This document shows, piece after piece, positions 1 through 9,800 of a stretch of 12,727 bases of DNA; position 1 is the stretch's first letter, and every line of letters starts with the position of its first letter. The stretch is from Hemicentrotus pulcherrimus (lineage: Eukaryota > Echinodermata > Echinoidea > Camarodonta > Strongylocentrotidae). Both the position numbers and the translations under genes were made by a program. A model generated the notes under the pieces. It had not been told where the DNA came from, did not search any database, and was given only the letters and a program-made list of their open reading frames with translations. The DNA lies in assembly GCA_003118195.1 (NCBI GenBank), contig BEXV01000422.1, forward strand, positions 15,788-28,514, written 5' to 3'.

Positions 1-205
1 CATAGTCCCATATACATCTTTCTGTGTACAGTGCTTGTAACTTTACGAAGACTGGGCCAAATTTCTTATCATTTTGATGATTCCAGAACCTTGCAGTACA
101 CACCGATACTTATATGCTAGATAATCAACCTTTTCTGATCGATTCCACAACGTTTCTTTCACAATGCAATCGAATGACCATAACTGATTTCTTTATCTTT
201 AAAAT
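1..205. repeat. 0.2-kb dispersed direct repeat, copy 1
   Basis: This stretch, from TAGTCCCATATACAT to about AATCGAATGACCA, is a diverged direct copy of 8114-8322, with long shared runs such as CAAATTTCTTATCATTTTGA and TTCTTTCACAATGCAATCG. I see no protein-like signal. The copy is cut by the window edge, so its true start is unknown. It is probably a fragment of a mobile or dispersed element (inference). Confidence 0.85.
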
Positions 206-909
206 TTATCTATTTCCAGGTTGCTAAAATTATTTAGAGGAACAAAATAAATACACTGAGGTAAGGAAAAATCTTATTGGGGAAACAAACACTAGAACTT
301 TTGTTCATAACAAGTCTGATATTTGGCAGTACTAAAATACATGTTTTCTGAGTTGACCTAAATGAGCATGTGAAATAGTTTTTAGGCAAAATCTGATACC
401 GGTAATTATATTTTTCCATTTTTTTGCCCCAATGGGCAAATTTTATTTGTTACATTTTATGCAACTAATATCAATCCAACATTAATATTCATCATTCAAA
501 TACATGGTCCGCCATCTTAAAATGAACTTGTTACTATATAAGTTTAAAATTAAAAATAATGCTAAATAATCTCTGTTAAAAATGTGACAACACATCTAGC
601 CGATTCATACGCTACATGTATAACAAGGAAAAACTTTTAGGCAAACGCAGCTCAGCATGAAAGCGATCGTGTTAAACTTAACATATTGCTTTATACAATA
701 TTTCTAAGTGCTCTACTAATATCACTCCAACCCATTTTTCCTCACCTACCCTGACAAGGCGCTGAGGCATAGTAAACGTGGCAATGCAGATTAATGTCTT
801 GCTAAAAGGCATTGGTGCCTTTTATTACCGGTACATTATTCCAGACTGAATTGGAATTGGCAGCATTGAACTGACTGCAAAACAGTTGGACGGTCTCAAC
901 AGGCCATTG
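206..909. other. AT-rich stretch without recognised genes
   Basis: I see no ORF with protein-like composition, no RNA gene and no clear terminal repeats. The longest open frame (antisense, 61 codons at 234-419) is AT-rich and unremarkable. Confidence 0.5.
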
Positions 910-959
910 TTTGCTGTAAATAAAATTATGTACATGTACATAATTTTATTTACAGCAAA
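910..959. repeat. 50-bp perfect palindrome
   Basis: TTTGCTGTAAATAAAATTAT at the left is mirrored exactly by its reverse complement at the right. The arms are 24 bp, centred on AT at 934-935 within TGTACATGTACA, with no mismatch and no spacer. It could extrude as a cruciform, or be the remnant of two facing element ends. Confidence 0.97.
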
Positions 960-2393
960 ATATGCAATACATAGTATATTATTGATATTTAGAGCTTCGA
1001 GTGCAATTGTATTTGAGATATCTGTTGTTCATTCAAAGCATGTATATAAATAAATTGTTTTAAACCCTGAAATCATTTACTGTCTTTAATTATTTTGTCA
1101 AATTGAAAGTGCATTTCAGTTATACAGCTCCATTATGTTTATAGTCATGGTAATACACACATGATTAAGTATGAGTGCCTTTGAGTAAATCTGATGAATT
1201 CATGACTAAAACAACCTGATTAAATCATCATCTCGGAACGACGCCTGAGAAAGCCAGTAGGAACTGGCAACGTGAGGAAAAAGAAGAAACACTTCCATTT
1301 ACTGATTTTGTCATTCAATCATTTAAATCATTTATATTTAGTGTCTTCAAGAAATATTTCCCAATGGCATACTTTCTGGCTAGTCTTGAATTCCATCAGG
1401 AGTCGTTTTGTTTATAAAAGGAATTAATATGGTATGTTAATTTAAAAGAGTTTAATTGTTTACATCCTATTACTACCTCCAAAAGGTAATTTCAATATGA
1501 GAATAATATTTATTAAAATATATTTTTGGCTTACACCCATCTGTATTGAAAACAGGTCTGAAAAGATCTTGGAGCCAGCGGGCAACGGTGCAAGCCACAG
1601 ATATGTTTAAATAAGTGAAATTTCTCCCAGGAAGCATTACATTTATAAAAGAGTAATTTTGTTTGATTGTCTACACCAAATCACCCTATCACCCTATCAC
1701 TAACTCCAAAAAGTAATTTCAAAATGAAGTATCTTTTGATAAACACAGTATGCGGAGTGTTCTCCTCATTAGGTAGCAATGCCGATTTTTACATTGCACT
1801 GCTTCTTTCTAATGACAAATGAGTGGCCATATTAGAAAATGGTAATAAGCTTATTGGATTTTCTTCTTCCAAGATGGAAGAAAAATTGCATAAATCCCTT
1901 AAAAGATTTGTCACTTCAGCATTTCCATAATCCGCAATTCCTAGGCTTATGTTTAGCATGCATTTCTAAGTATGCCTAATACAGGCATACAGGGCTATGT
2001 ATATGTTGAGAAAAGCTATATAGGCCTATGGGGAAAATAATTCTTTCCATTTTTAGAATAAATCTGACATATTTACAAAAATTATTAATACAAACAATAC
2101 CATTATGCAATATAAGTAATTCACAATGCTTATTAGGAATATTACAAATATAAATGATGTACAGTGTATATTTCTTGTTAAAAGAGAGATTACTTTTTGA
2201 AAGCCAATGTAAAATATATTACTCTTGTTATTTTGATAATGATTACACATCGTTAACTTTGGTATTACAAAAATACTGTTATCTCATTTCAATTTGTTAA
2301 TGAACTCATAAATTCATTAAATAAGTACTGGTAATTCAAAATTCTCTCAAAAACAAAACATAAGATTCTCATGGCATATAACAAATTTACATT
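960..2393. other. AT-rich intergenic stretch, possible diverged duplication
   Basis: No gene recognised. Segments near 1396-1515 and 1627-1735 resemble each other loosely (CAGGA..TTTATAAAAG ... ACTCCAAAAAGTAATTTCAA versus CCTCCAAAAGGTAATTTCAA). This suggests an old tandem duplication. A short direct repeat of ATCACCCT lies at about 1680-1698. The antisense 65-codon frame at 2053-2250 looks like chance AT-rich translation. Confidence 0.4.
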
Positions 2394-2398
2394 GAATG

Positions 2399-2942
2399 TT
2401 AAAGGGACTTGGTAACATTGTTCAGATGAGAGATAGTGGTGCTAAGGTAGTGACTTCAATGCTAGATGTACAATTAAAGATGATCTGAAAATTTGAGTGA
2501 AAACGGACCATTATTCATTGTACAAAGTGGGAAAAACTGATCTGATTGATTCCTTAATTCTCCCAACTATATTATTACAATTCAATTACATTTTAGGTGA
2601 ATGGAAATATCACAAAGCAATAAAATGGCTCTACATTCCATTCCATACATTTAAGTGTTGACAATTTTTTTATAGCCTGTTTTATGTTTTTTTTTTTCAT
2701 GGAAAAACGGTTGGGAAAATTCAAAAATGGTTGGGAGAATTTACTGTTAATCACTGTAAGAGGGTGTCGTACTACGACGCTATCAAAGAAAACCATAGAT
2801 ATTTTCGTGGTTTGAGAATTTTTCAGGATTTTGTGCATGTAGGAGGGTTAGTACAGTAAAAGGAATATAGTAAGTAATATTTTGTACAAAAATTAAGCAA
2901 TTTTTTTCATCAACCTCCAACAATGTTACCAAGTCACTTTAA
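2399..2942. mobile_element. 544-bp MITE-like element with TTAAAG inverted ends
   Basis: The left end TTAAAGGGACTTGGTAACAT and the right end, ATGTTACCAAGTCACTTTAA, are inverted copies with one mismatch over 20 bases; the match runs to about 24 bp. The 5-mer GAATG lies directly outside both ends (2394-2398, 2943-2947), a possible target-site duplication. TTAA at both tips could instead be a piggyBac-type target site. There is no transposase frame, so it would be non-autonomous. The 81-codon antisense frame inside is probably chance. Confidence 0.88.
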
Positions 2943-2947
2943 GAATG

Positions 2948-3611
2948 ATTATTACAAAAACATTTCTGCTAAAACAAACTTGATTACAGTTATACACAAA
3001 AAGTATAAAGAAGATGACAGCAAGTTCTATTGTGAGTACAAACAAATTCCTAGGCCCATATGTATCCATGTGTTGGCGCACAAAGCAAAAATCGGGACTT
3101 AAAGTTTTATCACATTTGCTCAGGTATGGTTGGCGCAGGACTGTATGTAATGGACTTCAAGAAGCTCAAATCTTTTGAGGTATCTTATTTGCTACATAAT
3201 TAGTACATTTAAAATGAGCTTAGAGCCTGAGTAAAACTTCACTACGCCCCAACAATCTTTGGTTAAGTTTTGGTTGATAAATATTCGCTGCTGCAAAGAT
3301 ATTTTTTCTTCTTCTGAAGTGAACTATCAAACAAATGATAAATCCAAAATAATTTGGATCTATGCAGGAATCATGATGCATATAACATGGGGCTTGTCAT
3401 ACAGCGATATATCTAAAGTCAACTCTGCATAACATGAATTCACACAAGTCAAATTTTTTTCCAAACGTTAAATCAATTTTTCGGATCAATTATGCAAAAT
3501 ATGTTACACTTCACTTCTTAAGTCAAATTTGGCAAAAGTCTAACTTTTTTTGCAGCCCCAACAGATTTTCCTTACACAGAGTTTATGTATCTTCCACCTT
3601 GGCGGTCATAA
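2948..3611. other. 3' flank or 3' UTR of the ArsS-like gene
   Basis: AT-rich DNA just beyond the gene's stop in its transcription direction, so it probably includes the 3' UTR. No clear minus-strand AATAAA was picked out close to the stop. The plus-strand 81-codon frame (3434-3679) runs antisense into the last exon and lacks protein-like features. Confidence 0.4.
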
Positions 3612-3659
3612 CTCTTTGTGACATCACAATCAAACCTCTTTGTGACATCACAATCAAAC
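3612..3659. repeat. 24-bp tandem repeat x2 across the stop codon
   Basis: The 24-bp unit starting CTCTTTGTGACATCACAATC occurs twice, identically, at 3612-3635 and 3636-3659. The stop codon (3654-3656) sits in the second unit, so the duplication lies in the last codon and the start of the 3' UTR. TGTGATGTCACA inside each unit is a near palindrome resembling a CRE-type site (one base from TGACGTCA). Confidence 0.95.
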
Positions 3660-3817
3660 TGTGGCCCCTTGGCAGCTAGACCCACTACCAGCCGTGCAAC
3701 CGAAGCAGTGGTTGTCGGTCACGATTCCAAGGTCGATGATGTCGGCGGCCGACGTGATGTCCCAAACGCTGGGCCCTTTTCCTCCGCTCGGAATTGGATG
3801 AGCATGACTGGTGGCGT
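3654..3817 (-). CDS. Exon F: terminal exon, NHCFGCTAGSGSSC tail and stop
   Basis: Last coding exon with 53 codons and a TGA at 3654-3656. G from exon E plus AC gives Asp, then ATSHAHPIPSGGKGPSVWDI and TSAADIIDLGIVTDNHCFGC, ending TAGSGSSCQGATV. The C-x2-C...C tail is the hallmark of the ArsS family. From memory, some bacterial relatives carry selenocysteine in this Cys-rich tail; here all three positions are ordinary Cys codons. The TGA is followed one codon later by another TGA, so it reads as a true stop. The acceptor ATACCACAG/AC is weak but is the AG giving the right phase. The stop codon lies inside a 24-bp tandem repeat. No clear AATAAA was found soon after it. Confidence 0.92.
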
Positions 3818-6800
3818 CTGTGGTATGATAGATACTGCCCAATTAGTTTTATGATTGCAGGGGACCAACTTTAAGATCAACTTTAATTTTAAGTTGGACT
3901 TAACTATGGCAGGCCATTCATGCCACTGTTTGCTCTCACTTTTTACTGGCATTGGTCTCTCAAGGGACGTTCATGTATACATGTAAGTCGTCACAAATCT
4001 ACAGAATTCACGCATTTATTTGATAATTCATGACTAAAGTAAAAAATATTATATAAACATCATAATGGTGAGAGCAAACATTGGCATGAATGGCCTGCCA
4101 TAGTTAGGTCCAAATTAAAGGCAATCTTAGTCTTTGTGAAACACTCCCTCTAACTTATTTGCGATTGATATCAGCCGCAGCTATATATATGACAGATAGG
4201 GGACTGCAAAATTGCGATTGATTCAGATCAATCGCAACTCTTTGTAAGACAGAGCCCCGGTTGTGCACTGCCTACAAAGATCAACGTAAAATTAGGATTC
4301 AATCTTTTCTTACTTACAGACAAGCAAACTACAAGATTTAAAGACTGCCCTTAACCTTTTAAGAGTTGATACTGTCCATTGGTTCACATTAGGTCTAAAA
4401 ACATTCATCAGAGTAGCCACAAAACAAAGGTAAAGTAGCACATCTTCACTGAGGTGTTAAATGGATGCCCGGAAGAATGCAAAAGTCAACGCGATTGGAT
4501 AGGCATGTGTGTGCCTTTTTGAAAAAAATGGTGATTTGCTGGAATGCTCCCACGGGAGTGGAGAGTGTGCGATGTATAGCACAGAATCATAATAGAATCC
4601 TATGACTTGTTAAAAACATAATTGTAAGAGCTTTAGTCAGTTAACTGGTAAAGTGCTAATAATAACCAGTAATTGAAATGACCGAAATAATGATAATGAT
4701 CGTGTCTAAGCTTCTAGCACCACATGATCCTTGTGCCAAAATTTTTTTAAAGAAATATAAAAATTCAAACAAACATCTTCTGCCTGATTGAGGTTCCGAA
4801 TAATGATATGAATACAAACAATCAAAACTTAAGTCAATTGAGCCTTCTAGTTAGCATTAAAGCCAATTCGGCTTCGAATCTCGGGTAATCATACAACTGA
4901 AATGTCATCAGTAGAATTCTGAGCCAATACGACTTTTGCTCCTTCAGTCCCATGATAATTTGATTTTGTAAGTCTTATAAGTATTCCTTAACATTTAATT
5001 GCAAATTAGTTTAAAAAATCAGATCATAGTCAGCTCATAGTGCTTGGTGGACTTTACCTGTCTGGACATTCAAGGGTCTCCTGCTCTGGAGGTCAAGTTG
5101 TTGGTTGAGATCACAGTCAAAGATACGCCCATCCCAACCAACGTTGATGTAGTTCCTGCACATCAGACCCTCGACAGCTGCAGGGTTGAAGTTACGGACA
5201 AGCATGTCCATGTAGTCTTCCAACTCGTTCCTGAAAAAATTAGAAAGATATAAATTAATATAATTACAATGATGATGGTGGTTGTTATGGGGGTGAGGAG
5301 GAGGAGGAGGAGGAGGAAGAAAAAAAGGAGGAGTCCTGAGGAAAAGGAGGAAAGGAGGAGGGAGGAAAGGAGGAGGAGGGAGGAAAGGAGGAGGAGGAGG
5401 GAGGAAAGGGGGAGGGGGAGAAAGAAAAGAAGGAAGAGGAGGAAAAGTAAAAAGCTGTAAAAATGATGAGGAGGAGGAGGAAGAGAAGTAGGAAAAGGAG
5501 GACAAGAAGGAGGAAAAGGTGGAGGAAGAGAAGTAGAAAAAGGATTTGGAGTAAAAGTAAAATGCAGGTGAAAATGATGATGAGGAGGAGGAGGGTGAAA
5601 AAGATGAAAATGAGGAGGAGGAGGAGCAGGAGGAGGAGGAGGAGGAGGATGAAGATGAAGTTGAAGACAATGTTGATGACCATGATGATAAACAGTAGGT
5701 TCTTCCAACTAATCCCTAATAAAATTAGAAAGATATCTATTTATTTCAAGTAATTACAATGATGATGGTGGTGGTGGTGGTGGTGATAGGGATGATGATG
5801 ATGAGGAGGAGGAGGAGGAGGAAGAAAAGAAGAAGGGGAGAAGAAGGAAGAAAAGGAAGAGGAAAAGTAGAATGCTGATGATGATATATATCTATGATGA
5901 TGAAAACGATGAGGTGGAGAAGGAGGAGGAGGAGGATGATGATGATGGTATCAAAGTTGGAGACCAGCAGCTTCTTCCAGCTCGTTACTAATAAAATTGG
6001 AAAGATATAAATTTATGCGAGTATAATGACGAAGGTGATGGTGGTGATGGTGCTTATGGTGATAAATGATCATGGTGGTGATGACGATGATGTGATGACG
6101 ATTGATTATTCTAATGATAAGGAGGATGAGCATGAAAAGGAGGAGGAGGAAAACTAATAAAGATGATGATTAGGAAGAGAAGAGGAGGGGGAGGATGGTA
6201 CTGGTGATAATGAGGAGGAGGAGGATGACGATAATGATGAGGATCAACAATTCTATCACTGCAGATTTAAAGTTACGCACAAGCACATTCATGTACTCTT
6301 CTTATAAATTCACCATTCAAGCCCATGGAAAGATATAAGATGAGAAAGATAATAATATTACTTCATATTTCTCGCTCTTGTCACCATAACCTGCCTTTAC
6401 ACAAGGGCCAGACATCAGTTGAAGGGGGATGATAAAGATGATCAGTAGATATGCTTTTGCATTTGTTATCGTTATCGGGTTTTTTTTAATCAAGATTGTT
6501 TAACCCTATGTTAATTGGGGGGGGGGTTCAAATTGACCCCCCTGTAGTAATTTAGTGACTATTTCAGAACCATGGCAGATAGTCATGTGACCTTTTGTCT
6601 TTGCATAATGTGTACAAAACTTATGGAAATATAATTTTTCCTAAAAAGAGATAAAACATTGGTTATTTGGTCTTGTTTAAAGTTTAGGTGTTTGTTTTGG
6701 GCTCAAAATAGTTAAATTGTAGTTAGAAATGAAATTATCAAAACAACAGATAAGGAATTACCTAGCTCCTCCAATTTTGTTGTTATATTATTGTTTCAAA

Positions 6801-9800
6801 TGGTTTAACCAATATATGTAGTGAAAAAGAATGCTTAAATCTGAATAATAGATGATTGATGGGTAAAAATGTGGATGTTATGACCTTATTTGCATAAATT
6901 ATCATAAATATGCAAATGAGTGACATCTTAGGGGGGGGTCAACCTCCCCCCCCCCCCCAGAAANATTGTTGAACTTGATACCAAAGGCCTCGTCTAGTTC
7001 TTCCTTGTACTTCTGCTCCAAGGGACCCTGCGGGGGTGGTAGGAATGCACCTGTAACAAAGAGAGAGTTACAAGCGCCTCGAGTATTTTGCGTAATGGAT
7101 ATGGCCAATAGAAATACTCATTTAATATCATTATCATTTTATTATTGTTATTATTACCATGTACTTAGTCTTTTGAGCAGGAGTTCCAAATTTGTTACTT
7201 GGGCCAGAAATACATCTCAAATCGTGTTGGAGGCTATAGTCATCACGTTTCTAGACTCATTCACTCACTCAATCCTCTCGATTTGGGATTGGCTAATTAA
7301 GTATCGTCACCAACGTATCAGTATTTGGGCTTAAATCGATACTGAACTGATGAACTTTCTGCCCTAGCTTACTACTCATTGCAAAGCAGCACCCCATGGT
7401 CAACTTGCCAGCAGTCTGTAACCCATTACCTAATTCCCACTTCCCAGACAGAAAACTCGATTGGAGAACCAACAGCTCAGCCAGGGAAGCAGCGAACACA
7501 CCGCTACAGCTGACCTGAGATGGCGCTAGAGGGGGTTTGCAGTAGTGCTTCTAGTACAGTTAGCTTTAAAGTAGTCTTGCTGAAATAAAATACCTACATG
7601 TACAATTTACAACTAAATTCATACTTCATACCTTCACCAAGTGTTGTCTTTCTTGAGAATGTCACATAAAGCTTACTGGCGGTACATCTAAAAGTATTCC
7701 AATAAAGGCCCTAATTCAATTATTCCACCTTTCATTCTCATGTTATGAAAGACATCAAATTTACAATAGGTATAAATAATTTAATTGTGAATGGTATATG
7801 TTTTTCAGAATACCGGTAAGACTAAAGCCATTTCACTTAGCTATAAATCTAAATGCAAAGTAAAATACAGACACATTTCATGTATCAAATTGAAAATGGG
7901 CTAGGTGTTAGAGTTTTAAAGAGAAGGTTGAGTTCTGGGAAGAGGTGAAAAATAATTTGTGAGCGTTATCATTCTTATTAGGTATGCAAGTGTGGAAGAA
8001 CATCAGAAAGGACATGTTCCCTGAAAAGCATGGCTCTTCAAATGCCTTCATATTCTAAATATGTCATGTAACATTGTAAAACTCTGGGGTAGGATTTTTA
8101 CACCACGTGTTCGTGTAGTCCCATATACATTTTTCTGTGTTCAGTGTTTGTAACTTGACCAAGACTTGGCCAAATTTCTTATCATTTTGATGATTCCAGA
8201 ATCTTGCAATACACACAAATTCTTATATGCTTGATGATCAACCTTTGCTGGTCGATTCCACACTGTTTCTTTCACAATGCAATCGCATGACCAGAACTCA
8301 ACTTCATCTTTAATCTTTGAAATGGCCGTATTGTAATACCTAGAGGGTTGTAGACGAGATGCATTTCCAGACCGCTATCGGGATGCCCGTAGCCTAGATC
8401 GTTGAGGGTCTGTAGCGCCACCATGCTGCGCTGGAACACTTGACTGCCCCTCTGGATATTGACATTCTTGGCACTGCAAGGAATAAACAGAAATTATACA
8501 ATATCATACCTGCCATCATTTGAAAATAAAGAGTTAGGAATTTTTAGCACGGTATGCCTTCGAAAAAAAGAAATCGCTCTTGCAGCAGCAGTGTAACTGG
8601 CAATACGCCGTAAATCTGTACCAAAAAGCGAATACAAATTCACTGCTCGATCATGCAGCCATTGAACACACGCAATATGTGAACTTTCAAATCGCGGCAC
8701 GTAATAAAATAAGCTTAATTTGGCTTTAGCACAAACAAAAAAATGAATTTTGAGAATCAGAACAAATTTCCAGGTGCTGAATATCCTGAAAATCAGAATA
8801 ATCTGGATTATTCGGAAGGGTTGGCAGGTAGGCAATATTCTTAAACAAGACAAACGCCTCTGCACTAAATCCAGTACAGGAAATGGATGAAATTATTCAT
8901 GACATATCAAAATGAACATAAAAATCTTATACCTGTAATCACAATGTCAACTATTTACCATGATTTGTACCTACAATTCCCAGAAAGTAATTGGATCATC
9001 TTCCTATAGTAATTCTGTCATGATGTTTAAATACTGCGAAAGTAAGATTAAAACCTTTACTTTTTTAATTGCTTTAAAGCTTATCAGTACTACCAGGGCT
9101 TAAATTAATCCAAGGCCACCAAGGCCATGGCTGTGGATGCCCTTTTGATTGGCTTCAATGCCCCTCTCATTGGCCTTGGAGATTTTTTGTGCCCTTTCCA
9201 ATTCTTCCCATTTGTGCTGTAATATAGGAATGTGCCCTACAGAAAAGTGGCCTTGCCTTAAAAATATTAGAAATTTAAGGCCTGACTACCCCGTGTCCAC
9301 ACACAATTTTTTCCGTGATTAGGCATGATTAGTTATACCGTTTCGAGATAGTTATAGTACTGTTTCGGGATAGTTATACAATGACATTGTGTGTGTTGAC
9401 GCTTACTAACTATACGTCATATAACGAAACGTTGTATAACAAAACGATGCCCAAACATGCTTTCGTTATACGACATATAACTAATCACGCCTAATCACGG
9501 AATGTGTTGTGTGTGGACGTAACTAGTATAACTAGTGGAACTAGAACAGTATAACTAGGCGGGGCTTAACGTGACCTCGATTTTATGATCACAGTAGCAA
9601 ACTGCGCACCTATCGACATTTCGCTGTAGAGTTTCAGGATTACTTTCGTCTGTGTGTGGACATCCTGGAATTTATACGATGATTATTTATACGAAGTTTC
9701 TTGTGTGTGGACACCCTGAAATTTATACGATGATTCTTTATACTACGTTTCGTTTTAGAGTTTCGGGATAAATTGTTTTGTGTGTGGACACGCTGCTAGT

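Larger units (their letters stand above)
5264..6246 (+). repeat. Purine-rich (GAG/GAT)n compound microsatellite
   Basis: About 1 kb of GGA/GAG, GAT and GGT repeats on the plus strand. The densest part (5285-5460 and 5465-5660) is nearly all purine; as transcribed in the gene it is CTC/TTC-rich pyrimidine. Long mirror-like purine runs can form triplex DNA, and G runs near 5409-5419 are quadruplex-prone. Frames of 60-211 codons on both strands here (poly-Arg/Lys/Glu, poly-Ser/Pro/Leu) are artefacts of the repeat. Three decayed copies of the exon E acceptor region lie within or next to it. Confidence 0.95.

Noticed and set aside
1680..1698. Short CRISPR-like or telomere-like repeat (ATCACCCT x2)
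   Set aside because: Only two units with no spacer pattern, in a eukaryotic context; chance tandem repeat.
3654..3656. TGA read as selenocysteine rather than stop
   Set aside because: The family's Cys-rich tail is already complete with Cys codons, another TGA follows one codon later, and I could not identify a SECIS-like element.
4620..4670. tRNA-derived SINE head (AGTCAGTTAACTGGTAAAGTGCT resembles an A box)
   Set aside because: No B box at the expected spacing and no cloverleaf could be drawn, so similarity is too short to support.
5035..5753. Long frames on both strands in the purine tract, 63-211 codons of poly-Ser/Pro/Leu or poly-Arg/Lys/Glu
   Set aside because: They are the expected translation of a GGA/GAG microsatellite in several frames at once. 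Only the tail of the minus-strand 211-codon frame (NELEDYM...) is real, as exon E.
6966..7334. Plus-strand 122-codon frame
   Set aside because: Its first part is the complement of exon D and the rest is AT-rich intron with no motif.
8494..8865. Minus-strand 123-codon frame as an extra exon or separate gene
   Set aside because: No recognised domain, AT-rich codons, and exon B joins exon C directly in phase with no missing family residues.
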